DNA of 64,000 nt, taken from the NCBI RefSeq assembly GCF_009184865.1, contig NZ_CP045096.1, positions 7,750,001-7,814,000 of the forward strand. The letters run 5' to 3'. The stretch's first letter is position 1. Each line of letters starts with the position of its first letter. This document shows positions 25,824-34,679 of the stretch, one piece after another. Made by a program: the position numbers and the translations under genes. The notes under the pieces are model-generated. The model was not told where the DNA came from. It saw only the letters and a list, made by a program, of their open reading frames with translations, and ran no database searches. Origin of the DNA: Streptomyces phaeolivaceus. GTDB taxonomy: Bacteria; Actinomycetota; Actinomycetes; Streptomycetales; Streptomycetaceae.

Positions 25824-27134
25824 ATGAGCGACAGTCCAGCCCCTCTCGCCGATCCGCATCTCGTCTTCGACCCGGTCGACGGCGTACGGGACACCGTGAT
25901 CCTCGGATCGACCGGCTCGATCGGCACCCAGGCCATCGACCTCGTCCTGCGCAACCCGGACCGTTTCCGCGTCACCGGGCTCTCCGCCGCCGGAGGGCGG
26001 GTGGACCTGCTGGCCGAGCAGGCCCACCGGCTGCGCGTACGGACCGTCGCCGTCGCCCGCGAGGATGTCGTACCGGCCCTGCGCGAGGCCCTGACCAGTG
26101 CCTACGGCGCGGGGGAGGCCCTGCCCGAGATCCTCGCCGGACCGGACGCCGCCACCCGCCTCGCCGCCTCCGACTGCCACACCGTGCTGAACGGCATCAC
26201 CGGCTCCATCGGCCTCGCCCCGACCCTCGCCGCCCTGGAGGCGGGCCGCACCCTCGCGCTCGCCAACAAGGAGTCGCTCATCGTCGGCGGCCCGCTGGTG
26301 AAGGCGGTGGCCAAGCCCGGCCAGATCATCCCGGTCGACTCCGAGCACGCCGCCCTCTTCCAGGCCCTCGCCTCCGGCACCCGGGCCGATGTGCGCAAGC
26401 TGGTCGTCACCGCCTCCGGGGGCCCGTTCCGCGGCCGTACGAAGGCGGAGCTGGCGGACGTGCAGCCGGCCGACGCCCTCGCGCACCCCACCTGGGCCAT
26501 GGGCCCGGTCATCACCGTGAACTCCGCGACCCTCGTCAACAAGGGCCTGGAAGTCATCGAGGCGCACCTCCTCTACGACATTCCCTTCGACCGCATTGAG
26601 GTGGTCGTGCACCCGCAGTCGTATGTCCACTCGATGGTTGAGTTCACGGACGGATCGACGATGGCCCAGGCGACGCCCCCGGACATGCGCGGGCCCATCG
26701 CCATCGGCCTCGGCTGGCCGCAGCGCGTCCCCGACGCCGCGCCCGCCTTCGACTGGACCAAGGCGTCCACCTGGGAGTTCTTCCCCCTCGACGACGACGC
26801 GTTCCCGTCGGTCGGGCTCGCCCGGCACGTGGGACAGCTCGCGGGCACCGCGCCGGCGGTGTTCAATGCGGCGAACGAGGAGTGCGTCGACGCGTTCCTG
26901 AACGGCGGTCTCCCCTTCAACGCGATCATGGAGACGGTCACCCGGGTCGTCGAGGAGCACGGCACCCCCGGAACGGGAACTTCCCTGACCGTGGCGGACG
27001 TACTCGAAGCGGAGACCTGGGCGCGCGCCAGGGCCCGCGAACTGACCACCTCGACCACCTCGACCACTTCCATCACCTCGACCACCTCGACCGGCAAACC
27101 CACCGAGCGGACGACCGCGGAGGCCCGTGCATGA
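25824..27134 (+). CDS. dxr: 1-deoxy-D-xylulose-5-phosphate reductoisomerase
   Basis: 436 residues. It makes 2-C-methyl-D-erythritol 4-phosphate, the second step of the non-mevalonate isoprenoid pathway, in the cytoplasm. The NADPH loop is [14 protein letters not shown] near residue 30. The metal and substrate residues lie in [17 protein letters not shown] and [12 protein letters not shown]. The C-terminus carries an extra Thr/Ser repeat tail of about 30 residues (see the repeat at 27043). It overlaps rseP by four bases (ATGA), and ispG follows, the usual Streptomyces order. Confidence 0.97.
   Translation: MSDSPAPLADPHLVFDPVDGVRDTVILGSTGSIGTQAIDLVLRNPDRFRVTGLSAAGGRVDLLAEQAHRLRVRTVAVAREDVVPALREALTSAYGAGEALPEILAGPDAATRLAASDCHTVLNGITGSIGLAPTLAALEAGRTLALANKESLIVGGPLVKAVAKPGQIIPVDSEHAALFQALASGTRADVRKLVVTASGGPFRGRTKAELADVQPADALAHPTWAMGPVITVNSATLVNKGLEVIEAHLLYDIPFDRIEVVVHPQSYVHSMVEFTDGSTMAQATPPDMRGPIAIGLGWPQRVPDAAPAFDWTKASTWEFFPLDDDAFPSVGLARHVGQLAGTAPAVFNAANEECVDAFLNGGLPFNAIMETVTRVVEEHGTPGTGTSLTVADVLEAETWARARARELTTSTTSTTSITSTTSTGKPTERTTAEARA
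27043..27092 (+). repeat. Thr/Ser-coding 9-base repeats at the dxr C-terminus
   Basis: About five imperfect copies of a 9-base unit based on ACCTCGACC encode [16 protein letters not shown] at the end of Dxr, beyond the conserved enzyme. Confidence 0.85.
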
Positions 27135-28435
27135 CCACCCTGATGTTCATCCTCGGCATAGTGGTCTTCGTGATCGGCCTGGCGTTCTCGATCGCGTGGC
27201 ACGAGCTGGGCCACTTCTCCACCGCCAAGCTCTTCGGTGTCCGCGTGCCCCAGTTCATGGTGGGCTTCGGCCCGACCATCTGGTCGAAGAAGAAGGGCGA
27301 GACCGAGTACGGCGTCAAGGCGATCCCGCTCGGCGGCTACATCCGCATGATCGGCATGATCCCGCCCGGCGAGGACGGCAGGATCGAATCCCGTTCGACG
27401 TCCCCGTGGCGCGTGATGATCGAGGACGCCCGCGCGGCCTCCTTCGAGGAGCTCCAGCCCGGCGACGAGAAGCGCCTCTTCTACACGCGCAAGCCGTGGA
27501 AGCGCGTCATCGTGATGTTCGCCGGACCCTTCATGAACCTGATCCTGGCCGTCGTGATCTTCCTCGGCGTGATGATGACCTTCGGCGCCCAGACCTCGAC
27601 GACCACGGTCAGCAAGGTCTCGGACTGCGTCATCTCCGCCAGTGAGAACCGCTCGAAGTGCAAGGACAGCGACAAGGAGGCCCCCGCCAAGGCGGCGGGC
27701 CTGAAGCCCGGCGACAAGATCGTCGCCTTCGACGGCACCCCCGTCGAGGACTGGTCCACCCTCCAGGCCGACATCCGCGACAACCCCGGCAAGCAGGTCA
27801 CGCTCACCGTGGACCGCAAGGGCGAGCAGGTCGACCTGACCACCACCCTCATCAAGAACCAGGTCAGCCAGACCGACGGCCAGGGCGGATACGTCAAGGA
27901 CAAGTACGTCTACGCCGGCTGGCTCGGCTTCACCCCCGCCTCCGACATCCTCCCGCTCTCCTTCGGCGACTCCGTCGACCGCATGGGCGACATGATGGAG
28001 AACGGCGTCGAGTCCCTGCTCTCCCTGCCCGCCAAGATCCCCGCCCTGTGGGACGCCACCTTCGGCGACGGCGAGCGCGAGGCCGACTCCCCGATGGGCG
28101 TGGTCGGCGCGGCCCGGGTCGGCGGCGAGATCTTCACCATGGACATCCCCGCCACCCAGCAGCTCGCCAGCTTCCTGATCCTGCTGGCCGGCTTCAACCT
28201 CTCCCTGTTCCTGTTCAACATGCTCCCGCTGCTCCCGCTCGACGGCGGCCACATCGCCGGCGCCCTGTGGGAGTCGCTCCGCCGGAACGCGGCCAAGCTG
28301 CTGCGCAGGCCCGACCCCGGCCCGTTCGACGTGGCGAAGCTGATGCCCGTCGCGTACGTGGTGGCCGGCATCTTCGTCTGCTTCACCCTCCTGGTGCTGA
28401 TCGCGGACCTTGTGAACCCGGTGCGCATCTCCTAG
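27131..28435 (+). CDS. rseP: Site-2 zinc metalloprotease, RseP/RIP family
   Basis: 434 residues. It is an intramembrane protease expected to release anti-sigma factors or clear signal peptides. The first helix carries the zinc motif HELGH (His24, Glu25, His28). A PDZ domain spans about residues 175-260 ([19 protein letters not shown]), and the second active-site motif is [12 protein letters not shown] near residue 360. About four membrane helices are visible. Its ATG overlaps the dxr stop, indicating coupled translation. Confidence 0.95.
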   Translation: MTTLMFILGIVVFVIGLAFSIAWHELGHFSTAKLFGVRVPQFMVGFGPTIWSKKKGETEYGVKAIPLGGYIRMIGMIPPGEDGRIESRSTSPWRVMIEDARAASFEELQPGDEKRLFYTRKPWKRVIVMFAGPFMNLILAVVIFLGVMMTFGAQTSTTTVSKVSDCVISASENRSKCKDSDKEAPAKAAGLKPGDKIVAFDGTPVEDWSTLQADIRDNPGKQVTLTVDRKGEQVDLTTTLIKNQVSQTDGQGGYVKDKYVYAGWLGFTPASDILPLSFGDSVDRMGDMMENGVESLLSLPAKIPALWDATFGDGEREADSPMGVVGAARVGGEIFTMDIPATQQLASFLILLAGFNLSLFLFNMLPLLPLDGGHIAGALWESLRRNAAKLLRRPDPGPFDVAKLMPVAYVVAGIFVCFTLLVLIADLVNPVRIS

Positions 28436-28587
28436 ACACCCGTGGTTCACGGCGGCCGGGCACACTCACCGGGTGGGCCCGGCCGACGGTGATGTGCTCG
28501 GGCCCCTGCCTGTGCCGTAATCTCGAAGCCTGGAGCCCGCCCGTCCCGGGAACCGATCCTGATCCACAACTTGGGGTTGCACAGCAG

Positions 28588-29745
28588 ATGACTGCGATTT
28601 CTCTCGGCATGCCGTCCGTTCCGACCAAGCTCGCCGAGCGCCGGAAGAGCCGGCAGATCCAGGTCGGATCCGTGGCGGTCGGTGGAGACGCCCCGGTGTC
28701 GGTCCAGTCGATGACCACCACGCGTACGTCGGACATCGGCGCCACGCTCCAGCAGATCGCCGAACTGACGGCCTCCGGCTGCCAGATCGTCCGCGTCGCC
28801 TGCCCCACGCAGGACGACGCCGACGCCCTGGCGACCATCGCCCGCAAGTCGCAGATCCCGGTCATCGCCGACATCCACTTCCAGCCGAAGTACGTCTTCG
28901 CCGCGATCGAGGCCGGCTGCGCCGCCGTCCGCGTCAACCCGGGCAACATCAAGCAGTTCGACGACAAGGTCCGGGAGATCGCCCAGGCGGCGAACGACCA
29001 CGGCACCCCGATCCGCATCGGCGTCAACGCCGGCTCCCTGGACCGCCGCCTCCTCCAGAAGTACGGCAAGGCCACCCCCGAGGCGCTCGTCGAGTCCGCG
29101 CTCTGGGAGGCCTCCCTCTTCGAGGAGCACGGCTTCCGCGACATCAAGATCTCGGTCAAGCACAACGACCCGGTCGTCATGGTCAACGCCTACCGCCAGC
29201 TCGCCGCCCAGTGCGACTACCCCCTCCACCTCGGCGTCACCGAGGCGGGCCCCGCCTTCCAGGGCACCATCAAGTCGGCCGTCGCCTTCGGCGCGCTGCT
29301 CGCCGAGGGCATCGGCGACACCATCCGCGTCTCCCTGTCGGCCCCGCCGGTCGAGGAGATCAAGGTCGGCAACCAGATCCTGGAGTCGCTGAACCTGAAG
29401 CCCCGCCGCCTCGAAATCGTCTCCTGCCCCTCCTGCGGTCGCGCCCAGGTCGACGTCTACAAGCTCGCCGAGGAAGTCACCGCCGGCCTCACCGGCATGG
29501 AGGTCCCCCTCCGCGTGGCCGTCATGGGCTGTGTGGTGAACGGCCCCGGCGAGGCCCGCGAGGCCGACCTCGGCGTCGCCTCCGGCAACGGCAAGGGCCA
29601 GATCTTCGTCAAGGGCGAGGTCATCAAGACCGTCCCCGAGTCCAAGATCGTCGAGACCCTCATCGAGGAAGCGATGAAGATCGCCGAACAGATGGAAGCG
29701 GACGGCGTCGCCTCGGGCGAACCGACGGTGGCGGTGGCGGGCTGA
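28588..29745 (+). CDS. ispG: 4-hydroxy-3-methylbut-2-en-1-yl diphosphate synthase
   Basis: 385 residues. It reduces MEcPP to HMBPP, the sixth committed step of the non-mevalonate pathway, using a [4Fe-4S] cluster. The TIM barrel is residues 1-265. Cluster ligands are in SCPSCGR (near 285) and [10 protein letters not shown] (near 318). It follows rseP by about 150 bases. Start ATG 28588 gives the standard family length. Confidence 0.97.
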   Translation: MTAISLGMPSVPTKLAERRKSRQIQVGSVAVGGDAPVSVQSMTTTRTSDIGATLQQIAELTASGCQIVRVACPTQDDADALATIARKSQIPVIADIHFQPKYVFAAIEAGCAAVRVNPGNIKQFDDKVREIAQAANDHGTPIRIGVNAGSLDRRLLQKYGKATPEALVESALWEASLFEEHGFRDIKISVKHNDPVVMVNAYRQLAAQCDYPLHLGVTEAGPAFQGTIKSAVAFGALLAEGIGDTIRVSLSAPPVEEIKVGNQILESLNLKPRRLEIVSCPSCGRAQVDVYKLAEEVTAGLTGMEVPLRVAVMGCVVNGPGEAREADLGVASGNGKGQIFVKGEVIKTVPESKIVETLIEEAMKIAEQMEADGVASGEPTVAVAG

Positions 29746-29786
29746 GACCTGGGTGTCCTGAGGATCGGCCCGCAGGGCCATCCTCA

Positions 29787-29815
29787 GGGGCGCGGGGAAC
29801 TGCGCGACAAGCCAC
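29787..29815. repeat. Dispersed intergenic repeat, short form
   Basis: GGGGCGCGGGGAACTGCGCG followed by ACAAGCCAC is nearly identical to the block at 25096 and lies about 40 bases after ispG. Confidence 0.75.
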
Positions 29816-29937
29816 GACCCGCCCACGTACCCGCACCCGCCCACGCACAGGAGCCCCCGAGCTCTGAGGCGCCCCCGCCGAGCCCGGCAGGGTATCGTGC
29901 GGAGACCAGCGCAGACCCCAGGGTGAGGCCCCCGCAC

Positions 29938-30792
29938 GTGTTGACCCAGACCACCACCAGGGTCCTCGAACCGAGTGACCTGGACGCCGCACTCGCCGTC
30001 CTGGACCGAGACCCCGTCGCGAACGCCTTCGTGACGTCCCGCGTCCAGGTCGCCGGCCTGGACCCCTGGCGGCTCGGCGGCGAGATGTGGGGCTGGTACG
30101 AGGACGGTGCCCTGACCTCCCTCTGCTACGCCGGCGCGAACCTCGTCCCCATCTGCGCCACCCCCCGCGCCGTGCGCGCCTTCGCCGACCGCGCCCGCCG
30201 GGCCGGCCGCCGCTGCTCCTCGGTCGTCGGCCCCGCCGAACCCACCGCCCAGCTGTGGCGCCTCCTCGAACCCAGCTGGGGCCCGGCCCGCGAGGTCCGC
30301 TCCCACCAGCCCCTCATGGTCACCGACCGGCTCCCCGACCCCGCCGAGGTCACCCCCGACCCGTACGTCCGCCGGATCCGCAAGGACGAGATGGACACGA
30401 TCATGCCGGCGTGCGTCGCGATGTTCACCGAGGAGGTCGGCGTCTCCCCGATGGCCGGCGACGGCGGCCTCCTCTACCAGGCCCGGGTCGCCGAACTCGT
30501 CGGCTCCGGCCGTTCCTTCGCCCGCCTCGGCCCCGACGGCCGTGTCCTCTTCAAGGCCGAGATCGGCGCCGCGACCCCCCACGCCTGCCAGATCCAGGGC
30601 GTCTGGGTCGACCCCGAACACCGGGGCCGGGGCCTGGCCGCCCCCGGCATGGCAGCGGTCCTCCGCTACGCCCTCGCCGACGTCGCCCCCCTGGTCAGCC
30701 TCTACGTCAACGACTTCAACACGGCCGCGAGACGCACGTACCAGAGGGTGGGCTTCCAAGAGGTGGGCGCCTTCATGAGCGTCCTGTTCTGA
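29938..30792 (+). CDS. GNAT acetyltransferase with DUF4081 domain
   Basis: 284 residues from GTG 29938 with GGTGAGG nine bases upstream. The N-terminal half (LEPSDLDAALAVLDRDPVANAF) is the DUF4081-type region often found before GNAT domains in actinobacteria. The C-terminal half is a GNAT fold with the acetyl-CoA loop VDPEHRGRGLAAPGMAAVL and the terminal NDFNTAARRTYQRVGFQ. It acetylates an unknown amine. The gene sits between ispG and proS. Confidence 0.9.
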   Translation: MLTQTTTRVLEPSDLDAALAVLDRDPVANAFVTSRVQVAGLDPWRLGGEMWGWYEDGALTSLCYAGANLVPICATPRAVRAFADRARRAGRRCSSVVGPAEPTAQLWRLLEPSWGPAREVRSHQPLMVTDRLPDPAEVTPDPYVRRIRKDEMDTIMPACVAMFTEEVGVSPMAGDGGLLYQARVAELVGSGRSFARLGPDGRVLFKAEIGAATPHACQIQGVWVDPEHRGRGLAAPGMAAVLRYALADVAPLVSLYVNDFNTAARRTYQRVGFQEVGAFMSVLF

Positions 30793-30815
30793 CGAGGGTC
30801 GACTGCGACAGAGTC

Positions 30816-30870
30816 GGGGTCGCGGGGCTGTATCGACATGCGGCTCCGCCGCGTGGGCGCGACCAGCCAC
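30816..30870. repeat. Dispersed intergenic repeat, long form
   Basis: It contains ATGCGGCTCCGCCGCGTGGG with flanking GCGGGGCTGT and GCGACCAGCCAC, and is nearly the same as 34570-34623 and 44061-44114. GCGGC-TCC-GCCGC can form a short hairpin. Confidence 0.85.
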
Positions 30871-30921
30871 ATACAACCCGCCCCCCGCCCACAACCCGAA
30901 CCCCCCTGTAGCATCCGCAAC

Positions 30922-31452
30922 ATGAGCCTCGTCATCGGCCCCTTGGACCTCTCCACCCACGTAGACGAGGCCCTAGCCGTCCAAGCCATCGCCTTCGGAC
31001 TAGCCCCCGACGAGGTAGCGGTCCGCCGCCAGATCGTCCTCCGCCACATGACGTACCCGGGAGCCCGCGCACTGGGAGCCACGGCCGGAGGCCACCTCGT
31101 CGGCTTCGTCTACGGCATGCCCAACGACCGCACCCACTGGTGGTCCACCGTCGTCGAGCCCTACCTCCGCGCCCTCGGCCACGACCACTGGCTGGACGAC
31201 TCCTTCGTGATCACCGAACTGCACGTCCACCCCCACCACCAGAACCACGGCGTCGGCCGCGCCCTGATCACCTCCATCACGGACAGCGCGACCGAACCCC
31301 GCTCGATCCTCTCCGCGATCGACGTCGAGAGCCCGGCCCGCGGCCTCTACCGCTCCCTCGGCTACACCGACCTCGCCCGCCGCGTCGTCTTCCCCAGCGC
31401 CCCCAAGCCGTATGCCGTGATGGGCGCCCCCCTGCCCCTGCGCCGCGGATAG
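30922..31452 (+). CDS. GNAT family N-acetyltransferase
   Basis: 176 residues from ATG 30922. A longer frame upstream runs through the dispersed repeat and is not coding. GNAT features are VGFVYGMPNDRTHWW, ITELHVHPHHQNHGVGRALI (acetyl-CoA loop) and DVESPARGLYRSLGYTDLAR. The substrate is unknown. No strong ribosome site is visible. Confidence 0.88.
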   Translation: MSLVIGPLDLSTHVDEALAVQAIAFGLAPDEVAVRRQIVLRHMTYPGARALGATAGGHLVGFVYGMPNDRTHWWSTVVEPYLRALGHDHWLDDSFVITELHVHPHHQNHGVGRALITSITDSATEPRSILSAIDVESPARGLYRSLGYTDLARRVVFPSAPKPYAVMGAPLPLRRG

Positions 31453-31549
31453 CCGCCGTACCACCCCACCGCCACCACCGGATTTCCACGGGCACCCACC
31501 CCCCGGCTAACCTCCTGCCATCACCCAACCCGGCAGGAGTACGACAACC

Positions 31550-33253
31550 ATGGCGAACGCACCGGTCCAGCGCATGTCCCAGTTGATGGCGAAGACGCTG
31601 CGCGACGACCCGGCGGACGCCGAGGTGCTCAGCCACAAGCTCCTCGTCCGCGCCGGTTACGTCCGCCGTACCGCGGCCGGCGTGTGGACCTGGCTGCCGC
31701 TCGGCAAGAAGGTCCTCGCCAACGTGGAGCGCGTCGTCCGCGAGGAGATGGACGCGATCGGCGCCCAGGAGGTGCTGCTCCCCGCGCTGCTGCCGAAGGA
31801 GCCGTACGAGGCGACGGGCCGCTGGGACGAGTACGGCCCGGAGCTGTTCCGCCTCAAGGACCGCAAGGGCGGCGACTACCTCCTCGGCCCCACCCACGAG
31901 GAGATCTTCACGCTGATCGTGAAGGACCAGGCGTCCTCCTACAAGGACCTGCCGGTGATCCTCTACCAGATCCAGACCAAGTTCCGTGACGAGGCCCGCC
32001 CCCGCGCCGGCATCCTGCGCGGCCGTGAGTTCCTGATGAAGGACTCGTACTCCTTCGACACCGAGGACGAGGGCCTCGCCCAGTCGTACGCGCTGCACCG
32101 CCAGGCCTACCAGAAGGTGTTCGAGCGTCTGGGCCTCGACTACCGCATCTGCGCGGCGACGGCGGGCGCGATGGGCGGCTCCAAGTCGGAGGAGTTCCTC
32201 GCCCCGGCCGGCGCCGGCGAGGACACCTTCGCGGACTGCCCGGCATGCGACTTCGCGGCCAACACCGAGGCGATCACCTTCGAGCTGAAGCCGGTGGACG
32301 CCGACGGCGTGCCCGTCCTCGAAGAGATCCCGACGCCCGACACCCCCACCATCGAGACCCTCGCCGCCCACCTCGGCGTCCAGGCCTCCGCCACCCTCAA
32401 GAACCTCCTCGTCAAGGTCGACGGCGAGATCGTCGCCGTCGGCGTCCCCGGCGACCGCGAGGTCGACATGGGCAAGGTCGAGGCGCACTTCGCCCCGGCC
32501 GTCGTCGAGATGGTGACCGAGGCGGACTTCGCGGGCCGCCCCGACCTGGTCCGCGGCTATGTCGGCCCGCAGGGCCTCGGCGAGAAGGTCACCTACATCG
32601 CCGACCCGCGCGTCGCGCCGGGCACCGCCTGGATCACGGGCGCCAACAAGCCCGGCACGCACGCCAGGAACGTCGTCGCGGGCCGTGACTTCGAGGTCGG
32701 CGAGTACGTCGACGTCGTGGTCGTCCAGGAGGGCGACCCCTGCCCCAACTGCGGCACCGGCCTCAAACTCGACCGCGCCATCGAGATCGGCCACATCTTC
32801 CAGCTCGGCCGCAAGTACGCCGACGCCCTCAAGCTCGACGTCCTCGGCCGACACGGCAAGCCGGTCCGCGTCACCATGGGCTCCTACGGCATCGGTGTCT
32901 CCCGCGCGGTCGCGGCCCTCGCCGAGCAGTCCGCCGACGACAAGGGCCTGTGCTGGCCCGCCGAGGTCGCCCCGGCCGACGTCCACGTCGTCGCCGCGGG
33001 CAAGGCCCTCCAGACCGAACTGGCCCTCGACGTCTCCGAGAAGCTGCGGGCCGCCGGCCTCCGTGTCCTCGTCGACGACCGTGCCGGTGTCTCCCCGGGC
33101 GTGAAGTTCACCGACTCCGAGCTGATCGGCGTACCGAAGATCCTGGTCGCCGGCCGCCGTTCCGCCGAGGGCGTCCTGGAGCTGAAGGACCGCCGTACCG
33201 GTGAGCGCGAGGAGCTGACGGTGGACGAGGCGATCGCCCGCCTGACTCTTTAA
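31550..33253 (+). CDS. proS: Prolyl-tRNA synthetase, bacterial type
   Basis: 567 residues. It charges tRNA-Pro. Class II motifs are present: motif 1 around [20 protein letters not shown], motif 2 [21 protein letters not shown], and motif 3 GSYGIGVSR near residue 445. The INS editing domain lies between motifs 2 and 3 (about 220-400), which marks the bacterial rather than archaeal type. An anticodon-binding domain forms the C-terminus. AGGAG precedes the ATG. Confidence 0.97.
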   Translation: MANAPVQRMSQLMAKTLRDDPADAEVLSHKLLVRAGYVRRTAAGVWTWLPLGKKVLANVERVVREEMDAIGAQEVLLPALLPKEPYEATGRWDEYGPELFRLKDRKGGDYLLGPTHEEIFTLIVKDQASSYKDLPVILYQIQTKFRDEARPRAGILRGREFLMKDSYSFDTEDEGLAQSYALHRQAYQKVFERLGLDYRICAATAGAMGGSKSEEFLAPAGAGEDTFADCPACDFAANTEAITFELKPVDADGVPVLEEIPTPDTPTIETLAAHLGVQASATLKNLLVKVDGEIVAVGVPGDREVDMGKVEAHFAPAVVEMVTEADFAGRPDLVRGYVGPQGLGEKVTYIADPRVAPGTAWITGANKPGTHARNVVAGRDFEVGEYVDVVVVQEGDPCPNCGTGLKLDRAIEIGHIFQLGRKYADALKLDVLGRHGKPVRVTMGSYGIGVSRAVAALAEQSADDKGLCWPAEVAPADVHVVAAGKALQTELALDVSEKLRAAGLRVLVDDRAGVSPGVKFTDSELIGVPKILVAGRRSAEGVLELKDRRTGEREELTVDEAIARLTL

Positions 33254-33273
33254 GCGACCTCTCAGAGAGTTCT

Positions 33274-33298
33274 GGTGAGGCGTATGGCCGCCTCACCG
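33274..33298 (+). terminator. Hairpin after proS
   Basis: GGTGAGGCG and CGCCTCACC form a 9-base perfect stem with a 7-base loop, 20 bases after the proS stop. There is no U-run, as is common in Streptomyces. Confidence 0.65.
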
Positions 33299-33309
33299 GA
33301 ATCTCTCAG

Positions 33310-33361
33310 ACCGTTCCCCGACCGTAGTGCGTGACAGGACGTCACTACGGAGGGGAACGGT
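33310..33361 (+). promoter_or_regulatory. Long hairpin that contains the ribosome site of the next gene
   Basis: Outer stem ACCGTTCCCC (33310-33319) pairs with GGGGAACGGT (33352-33361). Inner stem CCGTAGTG pairs with CACTACGG. The GGAGGGG ribosome site (33349-33355) for the ATG at 33363 is inside the right arm. It may act as terminator for proS, as a block on translation, or both. Confidence 0.6.
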
Positions 33362-33362
33362 C

Positions 33363-33748
33363 ATGAGGACCAGGGAACGAGGGGCGGTCGCGGGCATCCG
33401 CAGAGGTGCCCGCGCCGCACGGCGGCCACCGCGGCGGCGGTGACGCTCGCGGCGGCGGCCGGGATGTTCGCGCTGATCGGCACGATGCAGGCGGACGCGG
33501 ACACCTCCGCGAGCGGCAGCGGTACGACTTCGACGTCGTCGAGCACGAACGACGACACCTCGTCGAGCGACGACACCGGCAGCACCACGGACTCGTCCTC
33601 CTCCTCGGACTCCTCCACGTCCACGGACAGCTCGGCGGACTCCTCCACCGACTCCTCCGACTCGTCCCCGGACCTCCAGTCCTCCTCCGACGGCATGACG
33701 TCCTCCACGGGCGACGACTCTGCGGACTCGACCTCGGGGGCGTCGTGA
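33363..33748 (+). CDS. Ser/Thr/Asp-rich secreted protein, probably frameshifted at its N-terminus
   Basis: The clear coding frame (GTG 33440 to TGA 33748) gives a hydrophobic stretch (LAAAAGMFALIGTMQADA) followed by about 75 residues made almost only of Ser, Thr, Asp and Gly. It lacks a basic signal-peptide start. A good ATG with ribosome site lies at 33363 in another frame and encodes MRTRERGAVAGIRRGARAA before meeting a stop at 33441. A one-base shift near 33415-33425 would join them into one complete signal peptide. So either the gene is broken or the short GTG form is used. Its TGA overlaps the next GTG by four bases. Confidence 0.55.
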
Positions 33749-34569
33749 TAACCGTGTCCACGATGACCCCGAGCCCCACGGCCGCCACCGACTGGCGGGC
33801 CCTCGGCACGAGCGTCCGCCTGGTCCTCTTCACCGTCGTCGTCCTCCTCGGCATCGCCGTACGACTCCGCGCCCGCGTCCCCGGTCTGCCGCGCTTCGGC
33901 ACGGTCTCCCTCCACCGCGCCCTCTCCCTCTCCGCGACCGCGTTCCTGGTCCTGCACATCGCGACCGCCGTGGTCGACGACTATGTGAACATCACCGTCG
34001 TCGACACTGTCGTCCCGTTCGTCTCCGACTGCCAGCCCCTCTGGCTCGGCCTCGGCACGGTCGTCCTCGACCTGATGCTCGCCGTCCTGATCACCAGCCT
34101 GCTGCGGGCCCGCATCGGCCACCGCACCTGGCGGACCGTGCACCGGCTGGCGTACGCGTCCTGGCCGTTCGCCCTGGTCCACGGCATCGGCATCGGCACG
34201 GACAACGGCACCTCCTGGATGACCTGGCTCACCGTCGCCTGCGTCGCCACCGTGCTCGCCGCGTTCGCCCCGCGCACCGCCCACGCCCTGCGGGACGCCC
34301 GCCGCCACCCCCGCCACCCTGCTCCGCACGGTCGAAGGAGCCCGCCCGTGACCACCACCACCGCCCCCGCCACCCCGACCCTCGACGTCGACTGGACCGC
34401 CTGCCAGGCCCACGGCCTCTGCGCGGGACTCCTCCCGGACCACATGCGGTTGGACGAGTGGGGCTACCCGATCGTCGCGAAGGGCCCGATACCGAGAGCG
34501 GCCCTGAAACGAGCGAAGCGAGCAGCGGCCGACTGCCCGGTGCTTGCCTTGAAACTGAGGTCCGACTGA
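33745..34569 (+). CDS. Ferric-reductase-like membrane protein fused to a [3Fe-4S]-type ferredoxin
   Basis: 274 residues from GTG 33745, overlapping the stop of the Ser-rich gene. Five or six membrane helices (residues about 20-175) contain His pairs suited to heme (SLHRALS, LHIATAV, VHRLAYAS, LVHGIG), as in ferric reductase or YedZ-like domains. A Pro/Thr linker leads to a single-cluster ferredoxin (ACQAHGLCAGLLPDHM, DEWGYP, DCPVLAL). AAGGAG at 34335 precedes an in-frame GTG at 34348, so the ferredoxin may also be made alone. Electron transfer from ferredoxin to membrane heme is the likely role. Confidence 0.8.
   Translation: MITVSTMTPSPTAATDWRALGTSVRLVLFTVVVLLGIAVRLRARVPGLPRFGTVSLHRALSLSATAFLVLHIATAVVDDYVNITVVDTVVPFVSDCQPLWLGLGTVVLDLMLAVLITSLLRARIGHRTWRTVHRLAYASWPFALVHGIGIGTDNGTSWMTWLTVACVATVLAAFAPRTAHALRDARRHPRHPAPHGRRSPPVTTTTAPATPTLDVDWTACQAHGLCAGLLPDHMRLDEWGYPIVAKGPIPRAALKRAKRAAADCPVLALKLRSD
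34335..34350 (+). promoter_or_regulatory. Internal ribosome site and GTG start for ferredoxin domain
   Basis: AAGGAG, seven bases and GTG lie in frame inside the fused ORF at the join between membrane and ferredoxin domains. No stop codon separates the two domains. Confidence 0.55.
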
Positions 34570-34623
34570 GGGGCGCGGGGCTGTTTCGATATGCGGCTCC
34601 GCCGCGTGGGCGCGACCAGCCAC
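34570..34623. repeat. Dispersed intergenic repeat, long form
   Basis: It begins two bases after the ferredoxin stop and is nearly identical to 30816-30870, with GGGGCGCGGGGCTGTTTCG then the ATGCGGCTCCGCCGCGTGGG core and GACCAGCCAC. Confidence 0.85.
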
Positions 34624-34679
34624 CGACGGCCGTCACCGTCCGACCGCTCCGAACCGAATCAGCCCGTCATCCGATCAGG

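Noticed and set aside
30838..30921. Extra 28 codons before the second GNAT gene
   Set aside because: They translate the dispersed intergenic repeat, and homology starts at MSLVIGPLD.
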